Shown here: positions 9,035 through 19,221 of the stretch, piece by piece | How positions within the stretch are numbered: position 1 is the first letter of the stretch | Layout of the letters: each line of letters starts with the position of its first letter | Assembly (NCBI GenBank): GCA_022701275.1 | Contig: CP031740.1 | Span: 2,429,001-2,493,000, forward strand | Length of the DNA stretch: 64,000 nucleotides | Direction of reading: 5' to 3' | DNA from: Microcoleus vaginatus PCC 9802 | GTDB lineage: Bacteria; Cyanobacteriota; Cyanobacteriia; Cyanobacteriales; Microcoleaceae | Program-made: the position numbers and the translations under genes | Notes under the pieces: model-generated | The model's database searches: none | What the model was told of the DNA's origin: nothing | Seen by the model: only the letters and a program-made list of their open reading frames with translations

Positions 9035-9460
9035 TCAAAAAGATTGATTAAACAAATCGAATATCTGCTGGCAAAAGTCTTTGAGTTTTTGCGCCGACTC
9101 CACCGCAGGTTCGGTTTGGCCGAGAAAATTCCAATTTTCCACGGTAGAAAAGTGCCACTGCTGACCGCTATGATCGTAACCGGCGGCCTCAACTCCGATC
9201 GCCCGCCGATATCCTTCCACCGGATCTTGGTAAAATCGGATTTGAATCAAAATGCTGCGGCTTTGCAGCAAGCGACTTCTACCGGGAAAATGGAAGCCAA
9301 TGTCGATCGAATCTGGATCTACAAGTTCTCTGGTATCCTCGTCATTCATCCAAGGTTTCAAATCGACTTTTGCATCCGGGAATTCCGACTTGAATAAGTT
9401 AACAACCGCAGCAATTTTGCTGGCAACTTCTATATTTTTGGCTTGTTCGGCAGCGTTCAC
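9035..9460 (-). CDS. Hypothetical protein, cyanobacterial type
   Basis: 141 residues from GTG 9460, chosen because AGGAG lies eight bases upstream; an in-frame TTG at 9478 lacks such a site. The protein is acidic and soluble, with an N-terminal helix (NAAEQAKNIEVASKIAAVV), a central predicted beta region (DIGFHFPGRSRLLQSRS, ILIQIRFYQD) and a C-terminal amphipathic helix (AQKLKDFCQQIFDLF). No catalytic motif is visible. It is convergent with the DCC gene, whose stop is 42 bp away. I do not recognise a function. Confidence 0.65.
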   Translation of the reverse strand: MNAAEQAKNIEVASKIAAVVNLFKSEFPDAKVDLKPWMNDEDTRELVDPDSIDIGFHFPGRSRLLQSRSILIQIRFYQDPVEGYRRAIGVEAAGYDHSGQQWHFSTVENWNFLGQTEPAVESAQKLKDFCQQIFDLFNQSF

Positions 9461-9680
9461 TCGAAAAACTCCTATCAAATACAGTTATTACATGATTTAG
9501 CTAACAATGTAACTGCATACTGCCTGCTTTAAACAGTGAACTGTGGACTATTTGATAGATATTGAGGAATTGACAAATTTCCAAGTGTGTGTTAAGCACA
9601 AGTCATAACATTTGAGATTTTAGATTTTAGATTAAACCATTGGCAATGACTGATTCGGTAAGGGGGGTGAATAAATTTTA

Positions 9681-12600
9681 TCAAAGCGGCAGGGCGATCG
9701 CAAATTCCGTACCTTCTCCCAGCACCGATTCGCAAGTTAGTTTACCGCCGTGGGTTTCTTCTACAATTTGCCGACTGATAGACAACCCCAAGCCCGTACC
9801 TTTTCCTACTCCTTTGGTAGTAAATAAATGGTCAAATATTTTCGACTTGACCTCTGATGACATCCCTTGACCATTATCTTTAATTTTAATCACCACGCTG
9901 TTGTTATCCTCCCCGAGATGAGTGATAATGGCGATCGTATTCGGTAAAGCTTCTATTTCAGCGTAAGTGCAACCCTGATTGAATTCGTCAAAACACTCGA
10001 TCGCATTTGCCAGCAAATTCATAAATACCTGATTCAGTTGCCCAAAATAACATTTAACGGGCGGGATATCTCCGTATTCTTTGATAATCTTAATCGCCGG
10101 GCGAGTATCTGTAGCTTTGAGGCGATACTGTAAAATCATCAAAGTGGTGTCGATGCCCTCATGAATATTTGCTAACACTTTATTCGCACTGTCAGCGCGG
10201 GAAAAAGTACGCAAAGACGTGCTAATATTGCGGATGCGCTCTGTACCTGATTTCATAGATAAAAGCATTTTCGGCAAATCTTCGATCAAATATTCTAAAT
10301 CGATCTGCGATGCTTTATCCTGTAATTCATCTCCAGGATTAGGAAATTTTTCTTGGTAAAGTTGTAAGCAATCAATCAAATCTAAGCTCGCCTCAGCAGC
10401 AGCATCAAGATTGCCCGCAATAAAACCAAGCGGATTGTTAATTTCGTGAGCAACCCCTGCAATCAAGTTGCCGAGAGCCGACATTTTTTCGCTTTGAATG
10501 AGTTGCAGTTGCGCCTGTTGCAATTCATTGAAAGATTTTTCTAACTGTTGAGATTTTTCTTTCTCGCGCGCGTACAAACCAGCATTTTCTACAGCAATAG
10601 CAACTTGAGAAATTAACACTTTGAATACTTCTACTCTCTCTACTGTAAAAGCTCCTACCGTCAAAGCATTTTCTAGATAAATTATTCCGCGACGCTGAGA
10701 TTGATAAAGAATCGGCAAACAGAGAATTGATTTGGGTTGATTTTTCCGAATATAAGCATCCACATTAAAAGGTTCGGCGACAGTCGCATTGTCTAAAACC
10801 AGATGCTTTTGACTGCTGTGTACGTAATTAATCACAGACAGGGGAACATCTTGACGATTTTCTACGGGAATAGAGGGTAAAAGTGTCACTTTATCCTCCG
10901 CAAAACTGCCAGTAGCTTCTATGCAGAGGATATCGTTTTTCAGCAGCAGCAACACTACTTTTTGAGCTGCGGCATTTTCTAAAATAATTTTGATTAATTT
11001 GGTTAACAATTTTTCGAGAACAATTTCACCGTTAATGGCTTGCGCCGACTTAATAAAAGTAGCTAAGTCTAAGAAATCGCCTAAACTACTACTGGTAGTA
11101 TTTCCCGTGGTAGTGCTGGTGATATCGAGGGTTGGGGTTTCTGTTGTACGCGTTTGTGCTACTAAGAAAGGATATCTCAATTCCAAGTCTTTAACTTTGG
11201 CAATTGCTCCCCAGCGGATGTAAGCATAATAAGCTTTGGTAAGGTAGGCTGGATAAATTATGTGTTTTCCCAAAGATTGATAGAATTCTCCTGCTAATTC
11301 ATAAGCTAATGCTTCCTCTGGGATGTAACCGTTTTTGGAGGCTCCCGAAATAGCGCGATCGTAATAATCCATTGCTCGCTCATTCTGCCCTAACACTCGC
11401 GCTTTCTCGGCTTCTACCAAATCATATTTGTGTTGGTGGTTGATGGGAGCGTGATCTCCCCATTTTTTCATCTTTTTTTGTAACTGTATCACTTTTTTAA
11501 GATATTGCTTTTGCTCACCTTTGCCAGCTTGGGGAAACAAAGCGAGGAGACTGAGAGAGTAGTAGAAGTTGCTGATGGAAACCACATAAAATCCCGCAGC
11601 GGCTTCTTCATATTTTTCAAATAACCTTGAATTATCCAAGGCTTGCACGTAGTTTTTGAACAAAAAATTAAGCTGAGCTTTGGCGCTATAAATCGAACAA
11701 AGTAAAAGAAAGTTTTTAGAGTCTCTAAAAGCGGGGAGCGTTTCAACTTCATTAAAACTCTCGCCGACTAAATGGCATGGTTCGACAGCTTTTCCGCATA
11801 AATTGAGACCTGTCTGCCTCCGTATACTTATATACGGTACAGCCATTTCTAATTTAAGTTGCTGCATTAATTTCACATACTTCCCAGTTTCCTGTTCAAC
11901 CAATTCTAGAGGCTCTCCCATCCATAGTTTGTAACAACAATATTCTCCTATAGAATAACCAGCAAATTCTAAGTCTCCTGTTTCCAGGCCGGTTTGAAAA
12001 CCTTCGATAAGATAGCCTAATATTGAGTAAAGGGGGGATTTCCAATGTTTAATAAAACCACTAAAGAGTGTATAAACTTTACTTTGGATCGAACGGGAGG
12101 GAAATTTGTCTAACAGCCTAATTGCCAGTTCGCCGAATTGGTATCCCGAATTGATATCCCCTAGCCTGCACAAAATAGCGCCATAATAAGCGTAGGCGAT
12201 ACTAGCATAAAGTGAGTTACCATATTTAACGCCCTGCTGGATCATCATAAATGTCAGCAGCGGTACCAGTTGCGGTTTTGCTTGAACAGCACTGCTGAGA
12301 ATCCCTGATAAAATCCCCATGATAGCTTGTTTATTAGGATCGGTCATTTCTGGCAAATTAGCTAAATCCTCAACTCGTTTCGTTCCCAAACTTAGTTTGG
12401 TCTTAATCAGTCCCGCCACAATATTTAGCAAAGTGGGGTTGGGAGGAAAAGAAATACCTAATAATTTCAGTACTTCCATTCCTGTATTTAGTGCTTCTAA
12501 CGGTCTATTTTGAGAATTGTAAGACTGGATTTGAAGTTTGTAAACCTTCACTTTTTCCAGTAGAGTTTTAGCTTGGGGTAGGATGATATAAACCAGTTTT

Positions 12601-15137
12601 GTTGAGTCTTCAAAGTTGATGTTTAAGTATTCAGCTTCCGCTGTTAACTCGTAGATAGAGAGCGTTAATTCATACTGACTCTGCCAGCTAACCTCTGGTA
12701 ATAATCCCATACCAACTCGCAAATACCTAACAGCAGCTTCATAAGCAGCAGCCGCTTTTGCCTTGCGTCCAGCCGTTAAATTTAATTTTGCTAACTGCGT
12801 CTTTTCTGATTGCTGGCTAATCGTGTCAATTCCGACATTCAATTGATTGACGATATCAAAGATGTTTTCTTCTAGCTGGTCTGGTGGAGTATTGTTTAAC
12901 AGTAATTGACCGATTTTTAAATGGGTAAATTGCTTTTTGTCTTCGGGAATTAGCGAATAGGCGGCTTGCTGAACGCGATCGTGCAAAAATTTATAACTAA
13001 CCCGTGAAGTGTCTAACTTGAAATTAATTGATTCGGCTCGATTGAAAACTAAAGGAATGCGATAAGCATCGCTCAAGGGTAGAATTAACCCGGCTTGCAA
13101 AGCTGAATGAAGTTCAGTTGCTGTAGTATTAGGTGACTTTTCGCTAACAAGTGACAGCACATCTAGAGCAAATTTATCTCCCACGCAAGCTGCTAGCTTC
13201 AACACTTCTTGCGTGGGTGCGGGCAGCTTTTCAATGCGAGAAGCTACCAGTTCCACCACACTTTTATCGGTAATTCCAATGGCTTGGATTTCATCGATAC
13301 TCCAATACCAGCCACTTTCACTTCCCTCATTTGTAATGTTATTAAATTCAAATTTCAGAAGATAGTCTTGATAAAGTGCTTGAAGTAATTGAGTCAAGAA
13401 AAAAGGATTGCCGCCCGTTTTATTCCAGATTAAATCGGCTAAATTTGTTACTTTTTCTGTGCAAGTGTTAAGTGTTTCAGTCACTAATTCCGTCACATTT
13501 GCTAAATCCAGCGGTTGCAACACGATATTGTTGACTATTGTACCAGTTTTTTCAATCTCTTCTACAGTCTGAATTAAGGGGTGGGTCGGACTAACTTCAT
13601 TGTCTCGATAGGCACCAATTAGCAACAAATATTTTTGATCAGGGTCAGTTATCAGTATTTGCATCAACTTTAATGTTGCTGAATCTGCCCACTGCAAATC
13701 GTCTAAAAAGATAACTAGGGGGTGTTCTTTTTGGGCGAAAACGCGAATAAATTCTTTGAATACCCGATTGAATCGATTTTGGGATTCTACAGGGGCGAGT
13801 TCTGGGACTTCTGGCTGTTTGCCGATGATTAATTCAACTTTTGGAATTACGTCGGCAATTACTTGGCCGTCGGTTCCCACGGCTGTTAAAATTTTAGTGC
13901 GCCATATTTCTAAGGAAAGTGCACTTTCTGTTAGCAATTGCCGCAGCAAGGAGTTAAATGCTTGGATTAATGAGGCATAAGGAATGTTGCGTTTTAATTG
14001 GTCAAATTTGCCGCTGATAAAGTAACCTTTTGACCTAGTAATTGGTTTGCTAACTTCGTTGACTACGGCTGATTTACCGATGCCTGAGTAGCCTGATACT
14101 AGCATTAATTCGCTGCTTTTTGATGGGGGCGACTTTTGTTCTAAGGTGGCGGGTTTTTCTAACAAATTGTTGGCTAAACCCGCTCTTACACGTTCAAATG
14201 CGGCTAGCAATTCATTAACCTGATTTTCCCGACCGTACAATTTTTGGGGGATTAACAATTGGCTGAGAATATCTAAGCGTCCGGGGATGAAGTCGGCAAT
14301 TTGTCCGGTGGTTTCTAACTGATGCAAAGAAATTTCTAAGTCGGCTAACAATCCCGCCGCACTTTGATATCTATCTTCGGCATTTTTTGCCATCAATTTC
14401 ATCACTATCTCAGAGATGGCGACAGGTATTTCAGAATTGATTTTATGGGGATATATTGGTTGAACTGCAATGTGGCTATAAACTATTTCTAAGGGGTCGG
14501 TGCTGGAAAAAGGCAATTTTCCCGTCAGCATTTCATACAAGGTGATGCCGATAGAATAAAAGTCGGTGCGGTAGTCGAGGGTGCGGTTCATTCTCCCGGT
14601 TTGTTCGGGTGACATATAGGCTAATGTGCCTTCGACTGAGTTGGGATTGTTAAATTGCGGATTTTCTTTGTTGAGTTTTGTAGCAATGCCGAAGTCGGTG
14701 AGTTTTACTTGTTTAGTTTGCGAGTTAATTATGATGTTGCTGGGTTTGATGTCTTTGTGAATAATGTGCTGAAAATGCAGGTATTGTAAGGCTTTGACTA
14801 TTTGGATGGCGATGTTTAAATTTGCTTGCAGGCTCAAGGTTTCTCTTTCCAGCAGTTTTGCGAGGGATTCGCCGCCAAAGTCTTCTAAAACCATTCCTAA
14901 TCGGTGGTCAAATGTTTCGAGACTGATGGCTTTGACGATTTGTTCGCTGTCTAAATTTTGGCGGATTTGATATTCGTGTTTGAGCCTGGTAATGGCTTCG
15001 AGGGTGGGATATTCGGCTTTGAGGACTTTCAGAATTGCTGGGGGCGCATTTGTCGGTGTTTGTCCGCGATAGATTATTGTTTCTACGCCTTCGTGCAGAG
15101 TAGAATTTATTTGGTATTCTGATAAGGTTAACATCAC
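9681..15137 (-). CDS. Giant Ser/Thr kinase - AAA ATPase - GAF - histidine kinase
   Basis: 1818 residues. Residues 7-270 form a Hanks-type Ser/Thr kinase with catalytic loop HKDIKPSN (Asp near 131) and DFG (TDFGIA). A linker leads to an AAA_16-like ATPase with P-loop SGYSGIGKSAVV near 346-357 and Walker B VIFLDDLQWAD. Residues about 620-1330 are helical, TPR-like. A GAF domain lies near 1370-1520, and the C-terminal HisKA/HATPase has phospho-acceptor His near 1562 (GVAHEINNPLGF), N box (NQVFMNLLANAIE), G1 (DNGQGM) and G2 (GVGKGTGLGLSI). The same order is known from many filamentous cyanobacteria, where some members are linked to stress responses. It is cytoplasmic and monocistronic. An IS630-type element sits 157 bp upstream and may affect its promoter. 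Confidence 0.93.
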   Translation of the reverse strand: MMLTLSEYQINSTLHEGVETIIYRGQTPTNAPPAILKVLKAEYPTLEAITRLKHEYQIRQNLDSEQIVKAISLETFDHRLGMVLEDFGGESLAKLLERETLSLQANLNIAIQIVKALQYLHFQHIIHKDIKPSNIIINSQTKQVKLTDFGIATKLNKENPQFNNPNSVEGTLAYMSPEQTGRMNRTLDYRTDFYSIGITLYEMLTGKLPFSSTDPLEIVYSHIAVQPIYPHKINSEIPVAISEIVMKLMAKNAEDRYQSAAGLLADLEISLHQLETTGQIADFIPGRLDILSQLLIPQKLYGRENQVNELLAAFERVRAGLANNLLEKPATLEQKSPPSKSSELMLVSGYSGIGKSAVVNEVSKPITRSKGYFISGKFDQLKRNIPYASLIQAFNSLLRQLLTESALSLEIWRTKILTAVGTDGQVIADVIPKVELIIGKQPEVPELAPVESQNRFNRVFKEFIRVFAQKEHPLVIFLDDLQWADSATLKLMQILITDPDQKYLLLIGAYRDNEVSPTHPLIQTVEEIEKTGTIVNNIVLQPLDLANVTELVTETLNTCTEKVTNLADLIWNKTGGNPFFLTQLLQALYQDYLLKFEFNNITNEGSESGWYWSIDEIQAIGITDKSVVELVASRIEKLPAPTQEVLKLAACVGDKFALDVLSLVSEKSPNTTATELHSALQAGLILPLSDAYRIPLVFNRAESINFKLDTSRVSYKFLHDRVQQAAYSLIPEDKKQFTHLKIGQLLLNNTPPDQLEENIFDIVNQLNVGIDTISQQSEKTQLAKLNLTAGRKAKAAAAYEAAVRYLRVGMGLLPEVSWQSQYELTLSIYELTAEAEYLNINFEDSTKLVYIILPQAKTLLEKVKVYKLQIQSYNSQNRPLEALNTGMEVLKLLGISFPPNPTLLNIVAGLIKTKLSLGTKRVEDLANLPEMTDPNKQAIMGILSGILSSAVQAKPQLVPLLTFMMIQQGVKYGNSLYASIAYAYYGAILCRLGDINSGYQFGELAIRLLDKFPSRSIQSKVYTLFSGFIKHWKSPLYSILGYLIEGFQTGLETGDLEFAGYSIGEYCCYKLWMGEPLELVEQETGKYVKLMQQLKLEMAVPYISIRRQTGLNLCGKAVEPCHLVGESFNEVETLPAFRDSKNFLLLCSIYSAKAQLNFLFKNYVQALDNSRLFEKYEEAAAGFYVVSISNFYYSLSLLALFPQAGKGEQKQYLKKVIQLQKKMKKWGDHAPINHQHKYDLVEAEKARVLGQNERAMDYYDRAISGASKNGYIPEEALAYELAGEFYQSLGKHIIYPAYLTKAYYAYIRWGAIAKVKDLELRYPFLVAQTRTTETPTLDITSTTTGNTTSSSLGDFLDLATFIKSAQAINGEIVLEKLLTKLIKIILENAAAQKVVLLLLKNDILCIEATGSFAEDKVTLLPSIPVENRQDVPLSVINYVHSSQKHLVLDNATVAEPFNVDAYIRKNQPKSILCLPILYQSQRRGIIYLENALTVGAFTVERVEVFKVLISQVAIAVENAGLYAREKEKSQQLEKSFNELQQAQLQLIQSEKMSALGNLIAGVAHEINNPLGFIAGNLDAAAEASLDLIDCLQLYQEKFPNPGDELQDKASQIDLEYLIEDLPKMLLSMKSGTERIRNISTSLRTFSRADSANKVLANIHEGIDTTLMILQYRLKATDTRPAIKIIKEYGDIPPVKCYFGQLNQVFMNLLANAIECFDEFNQGCTYAEIEALPNTIAIITHLGEDNNSVVIKIKDNGQGMSSEVKSKIFDHLFTTKGVGKGTGLGLSISRQIVEETHGGKLTCESVLGEGTEFAIALPL

Positions 15138-15313
15138 TTAACTTATAAATTACAGGGTCTAATTATTATTAATAGATTAACACTACTTAATCTGGATTTT
15201 GTGTGATTCAGATCGTGTATTTTGCGATTTCCAATCACACGGAATATACAATAAGTGAAAATGTGGCCTTGCTCGTTGTGTCAACAAACATCTTATAGCA
15301 ACCGTCAAGGCAG

Positions 15314-15852
15314 TTAGGACGAAAAGCGCAATACATCTTCGATCGCATCTCGTAAACAATTAAACCGATCAAGTTGTTTGCGGATGCGACTTTTTAACCA
15401 AGACCAGCACTGTTCAATGCAAGTTGAGGTCTGGGGAATAAGGGGGTAAGTACAGCAATTGACAGTTTGCATCCTGTATCAGTTGGAAGATGCGACCCCC
15501 TTTATGAAATGTGGCATTATCCATGACTAAAACCTGTCCAGGTTCGAGAGTTGGAAGTAAACAAGTTTCCAGCCACATTTCAAACACTGTTCGATTACAG
15601 GCTCCTTCAACTGTAAAAGGAGCTATCAGTTTTTGGTTGCACAGGGCAGCAATCATGTTGACCCGCCCCTGGCGCCGTCCTGATTTTAGGCTGTGAAAGC
15701 GTTCCCCTTTTTGATTCCAGCCATAATCATACTCGTCTCGATTATCCATGCCAGACTCATCAAGGTACACAATTTGAGATGGGGACAAAGTTGACAACTG
15801 CGCTATGAATGCTTGCCGTTTCTCCTCATCTCTTTCACGGTAGCCATAGGTC
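15314..15852 (-). pseudogene. IS630-type transposase, catalytic part, damaged
   Basis: In the -1 frame the catalytic domain reads YLDESGMD (first Asp), VLVMDNATFHKG (second Asp) and LPPYSPDLN. The conserved continuation PIEQCWSWLK, with the final Glu, is out of frame: the bases at 15417-15426 contain one extra nucleotide, and the ORF ends LNLH at 15414. The remaining tail IEQCWSWLKSRIRKQLD is open in another frame and stops at 15314. A second, non-programmed frameshift therefore removes the last catalytic acid, and this copy is probably inactive on its own. Confidence 0.75.
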
Positions 15853-16189
15853 TTTTTTTTCGAGTAAAGCCAATTTTCTTTAATGCCCGTGAAATAGTGC
15901 GATCGCTAATCTCTCCTTCCCACAGTTTTGCCATCTCCACTTGGGTTTTATCCCCGTAAGTTTTAGCAAACTCTCGGAATTTTTCCCAGTCGGTAATTTT
16001 ATGACCATTACCTTTTGGTTGATTGGGCAATGCTTCAAAGCCCCCTGTTTGGGCTTGTCGTTTCAGCCATAGACCGATCGTGTTGCGGCTAATATTGAAC
16101 AGTTGACTGGCTTCGGTAATCTTCAAGCCATCGAGCTTTATAGCGAGTATAACCTTTTGGCGAAGGTCGTAACTGTAGGGCTTGGGCAT
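15803..16189 (-). CDS. IS630-type transposase, N-terminal ORF (helix-turn-helix)
   Basis: Started at the ATG at 16189 (MPKPYSYDLRQKVI), the usual start for this family; upstream in-frame codons reach 16213. Residues 1-60 form a homeodomain-like HTH (ITEASQLFNISRNTIGLWLKR), followed by a winged-helix part. The frame ends RNGKHS. Before that, an A8 run (T8 on the plus strand at 15853-15860) allows a -1 shift into the frame that reads KKKTYGYRERDEEKRQAF and continues into the catalytic ORF. This is the known two-ORF layout of such elements. Confidence 0.8.
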   Translation of the reverse strand: MPKPYSYDLRQKVILAIKLDGLKITEASQLFNISRNTIGLWLKRQAQTGGFEALPNQPKGNGHKITDWEKFREFAKTYGDKTQVEMAKLWEGEISDRTISRALKKIGFTRKKRPMATVKEMRRNGKHS

Positions 16190-16405
16190 GAGTTGTGCGA
16201 TCGCGCTTGGCAATTGGGACTACTTACAGTTTATGCCCTAACCGCCTTGGCGGTTGCTATAAATATAATCTCGGTCTTGTGTGTGAGTCCGGAATGCTTT
16301 CGTTTTACCGTTTTTCAGGGGGGAGGAGTGCGATCGCACTCTGCCTCAAACAGCAGGAGATGGGAGCGATCGCACTCCGCCTAAAACAGGCAATTGAACG
16401 GGTTC

Positions 16406-18790
16406 TCAATCGCTGACTACCGTAACTTCACAGATAGTAGAAATAGATTCCGGTTCAGGCAAAATACGCACCCGGGCGAATTTTAAACCGCTAACTCCTT
16501 GTTGTGATTCTACCATGCCCGTCTGAACTTTTGGCTCTACCCAACCTTCGCGAGACAAGTAGCGCAAGTATTGCTGATACTCTTCCCATTCCTCCTCGGT
16601 GGAATAAACGACAGTCAACATCCCCGACTGGGTAATCCGCTCTTGTGCGTCTTTGTCAACGGCTTTTTCGATCCGCTTTTTGACGAGTTCGTAGCGGATG
16701 TCGCGAGTGCCTTTGACATCAAACATTTTTTCGGTATTTTCGTTGTGAAAAATGTCGATGGTGGTATTCTGCACTAAGACTAAATGTGCGAGTTCCATGT
16801 TAATTTGAGACTCGGCTTGCAGGCGAAAAACAGTGCGGCAGCAGTCGCAAATTGCTCGCAGTTGTTCATACCGCAAACTGTGTAGGTGAAACTGGCTAAA
16901 TTTGGGGTCGATCGATTTTCCTACATAAATCATGTGATCGAGCCCGTCGGTGCATTCGATGTCGCAGTAGTGGGGAAGAATTTGCTGCATTTTTTCTTGC
17001 CAGCGGGCCCAAGTTTCTTGGAGTTTGGTGCCGATTAGGTTCAGCATTTGGTCGTAGCGGGTGCGATCGCTGTAAACACAGTTGTGTTCGTTGTCACAGG
17101 CTGCTTGGTAAGCTTCAACGGCTGCCTGAACCCTGGGGCTGCACTGCACAAAATAGTCAAAATATACTTCTAAATGCTCGTTTAAATATTCGGCTGCTCG
17201 CACCTCCATATCGACGGTTACTTTTTGTTTTAAACGCTTGATGTAGTCGAGCAAGTCGAGCCGCAGTTGCTCGCCGAGGTGGGTAGTTTGTGTTTCGCAA
17301 ACGGCATCAACTATGACTAAACCTAAGCGGAATTGTTCGAGCAAATCAGTTTGAATGGCTCGGTTTCTTTCGTCGCTAGAACCACGAATGTCCGAAATGC
17401 CGTACAGCGGATGAACGTCAGCAAATACGATTGTTTCTGGGGGCAGTCCCCAACTTCGCCTTTCTGCTTCTTGGGCGAACCGCCACTCGACTGCGGGGTG
17501 GATGTTGTGAATGTGGGTAAACCGCTCGTGGATGGCTTGCCGCAGGGCTGCAATGAAAGCGGGAATGAGTTCTTGGGCGTGTTGAGCGTCAATGCCGTTG
17601 AAGTGGTTGGGCCGATCGCACAACAGCCCCACGACGCCCAAAACCCGCTGCCCGCAACCCTCACGGGTGACGGATTTGACTACCAGGGGCACCAGCAGCA
17701 TCGATCGAGTCCCCATTTTCCGCAAAGTTCGATCGCACTCAGTTTCGCACTCCCTACGCAAGTCTGGCACGTTCCAAACTTGATTCGCTGCTGTGGCCTT
17801 CAAAAAGTGAGAAGCTTCTAGGGAGTACATTGAATAAATAATCGGCTGTAAATGTTGGCCGTCTTTTGCAACTAATAGCTGTACCTGTTCGCCGTCGAGG
17901 CGCAGCAGCAAAGTGCCGTCAGCATTGAAGAGTGATCGCAAACACCGATCGATTCTCTCAAATTTATCTGGCCGTAGCATCGAATCTCGATCGATCAATA
18001 ACTGAGTCAGACGGCGAATTTGCTCCTGCACGGTGACATCAAAACCTTCTAACAGCAGCAAACCTTCTACGCGGTAATTATCCAACTGCAATCGAGCGGC
18101 TAAATTTTCCAGTTGATTCGGCTGCATCAGCCAAGCTTCCCGTTCCGTAACAGGCATTAATTTTAAAGGAATATCCGCAAATTCATTTATTTTTGAGTCA
18201 ATTCGAGTAATTTTTAACTGTTCCGAACCGAGCCAAAATTCTATAAATCTTGGTTCTCGGTGTTTGGGGTTTTTTACACTCGCCGTGACAGGTTCGTCTA
18301 GCACCCGCAAACCGTCGATGTCAATTTGATAATATTGCTTAAATACCCAGTGCAAAAGGTGGCGGCGGTACAATTGTTCTGCTGTTTTGCCGTCCCCATC
18401 CTCGAACATTTGCAGCAGAGTGATGTCGGTTTCTGCATACAAACCGTTGGTAGATTGAGTTGCCAAGGACGTTTCCTCCCAACCGGCCAAGCGACAAAAT
18501 GCCGCGTTAGCGTACCGTAGGGCAAAAGTTCCTGGTTGCATTACTGCGATTAAAACGCGGCGGTCACCGAGAAATTGAAACAATCGCTGTAAATCTTGTT
18601 TCCACGTTTTCAAGGGTTCAATTTCAGCAGATTGAGTGGGTACTTGGCCCGCCAAAGCTTCCAGTAGCTGTTCTATACTTGGTTCGCTGGGCAGGTTGTT
18701 ACTGTCTTGCTGTGTTGCGACGATATCTGTCGCTGGCGATTTTACCGAGTTGTTGTTGTTTTGAGGGGAAGACGATTTAGGAGTAGACAT
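16406..18790 (-). CDS. PAS-GAF protein of unknown output (cyanobacterial)
   Basis: 794 residues. The first 60 are low-complexity, rich in Ser, Asn and Pro. A PAS-like domain lies at about 70-245 (LRYANAAFCRLAGWEE), a GAF domain at about 270-430 (RSMLLVPLVVK, VLGVVGLLCDRP), then a predicted helical region with HNIHPAVEWRFAQEAERRSW. The C-terminal 250 residues carry several cysteines (CDIECTD, AICDCCRTVF) and a basic helical part (YELVKKRIEKAVDKDAQERI). No kinase, GGDEF, HTH or phosphatase signature is visible. The layout suggests a signal-input protein acting through protein contacts. I recognise it as a conserved cyanobacterial type without a known role. It starts at ATG 18790. Confidence 0.8.
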   Translation of the reverse strand: MSTPKSSSPQNNNNSVKSPATDIVATQQDSNNLPSEPSIEQLLEALAGQVPTQSAEIEPLKTWKQDLQRLFQFLGDRRVLIAVMQPGTFALRYANAAFCRLAGWEETSLATQSTNGLYAETDITLLQMFEDGDGKTAEQLYRRHLLHWVFKQYYQIDIDGLRVLDEPVTASVKNPKHREPRFIEFWLGSEQLKITRIDSKINEFADIPLKLMPVTEREAWLMQPNQLENLAARLQLDNYRVEGLLLLEGFDVTVQEQIRRLTQLLIDRDSMLRPDKFERIDRCLRSLFNADGTLLLRLDGEQVQLLVAKDGQHLQPIIYSMYSLEASHFLKATAANQVWNVPDLRRECETECDRTLRKMGTRSMLLVPLVVKSVTREGCGQRVLGVVGLLCDRPNHFNGIDAQHAQELIPAFIAALRQAIHERFTHIHNIHPAVEWRFAQEAERRSWGLPPETIVFADVHPLYGISDIRGSSDERNRAIQTDLLEQFRLGLVIVDAVCETQTTHLGEQLRLDLLDYIKRLKQKVTVDMEVRAAEYLNEHLEVYFDYFVQCSPRVQAAVEAYQAACDNEHNCVYSDRTRYDQMLNLIGTKLQETWARWQEKMQQILPHYCDIECTDGLDHMIYVGKSIDPKFSQFHLHSLRYEQLRAICDCCRTVFRLQAESQINMELAHLVLVQNTTIDIFHNENTEKMFDVKGTRDIRYELVKKRIEKAVDKDAQERITQSGMLTVVYSTEEEWEEYQQYLRYLSREGWVEPKVQTGMVESQQGVSGLKFARVRILPEPESISTICEVTVVSD

Positions 18791-19128
18791 GAGTAAAACA
18801 CCTGAAAGCAGTGGATTTTGCCAAAAATGTCAGCGATCGGCGATTATGGCTTTGTAAAGAGCTTAGATCCTGTTGGTAAAGTTTGTGTATTGGTATCGGA
18901 AACTGGGTTTTTTCTCGGACGATGGGCCCAGGGACTTTTACTTTTATTCACAAACAACCTCTCAGTCTCGACGTTATAGGTGATATTAACCGGTTTACAG
19001 CCTGGGGGGTAACACCCATTATAAGCGGTAGACAGTAGCGGATAGTGTCAGCAACTAATGCTATTTGACTCTGAGGCGAGAGATATAGCAGCTTTGGGTT
19101 GAATGAGGCACAGCCCTGGTAATTGGTA

Positions 19129-19158
19129 TTTACCAATTGGTAATTACCAATTGGTAAA
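19129..19158. promoter_or_regulatory. Perfect 30-bp palindrome upstream of the RTX gene
   Basis: The 30 bases equal their own reverse complement and consist of two TTACCAATTGGTAA units joined at the centre. The palindrome ends 63 bp before the -35 box at 19222. It could be an operator for a dimeric regulator or just an expanded TACCAATT repeat of the kind seen in other gaps of this window. No regulator can be named. Confidence 0.5.
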
Positions 19159-19221
19159 CAGGTTGCTGGTCACTCAATTAGCCAAAAAACTTGCGACCAA
19201 AGTTCCAATATTACTTGCTAT

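Larger units (their letters stand above)
15294..16261 (-). mobile_element. IS630-type insertion sequence (968 bp)
   Basis: Bounded by terminal inverted repeats: the left end starts TATAGCAACCGTCAAGGC and the right end, read inverted, starts TATAGCAACCGCCAAGGC. Both ends lie in TA dinucleotides, as expected for IS630/mariner insertions into TA. It carries two overlapping-frame ORFs on the minus strand encoding one DDE transposase. It sits between the giant kinase gene and the PAS-GAF gene and disrupts no ORF. Confidence 0.85.
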
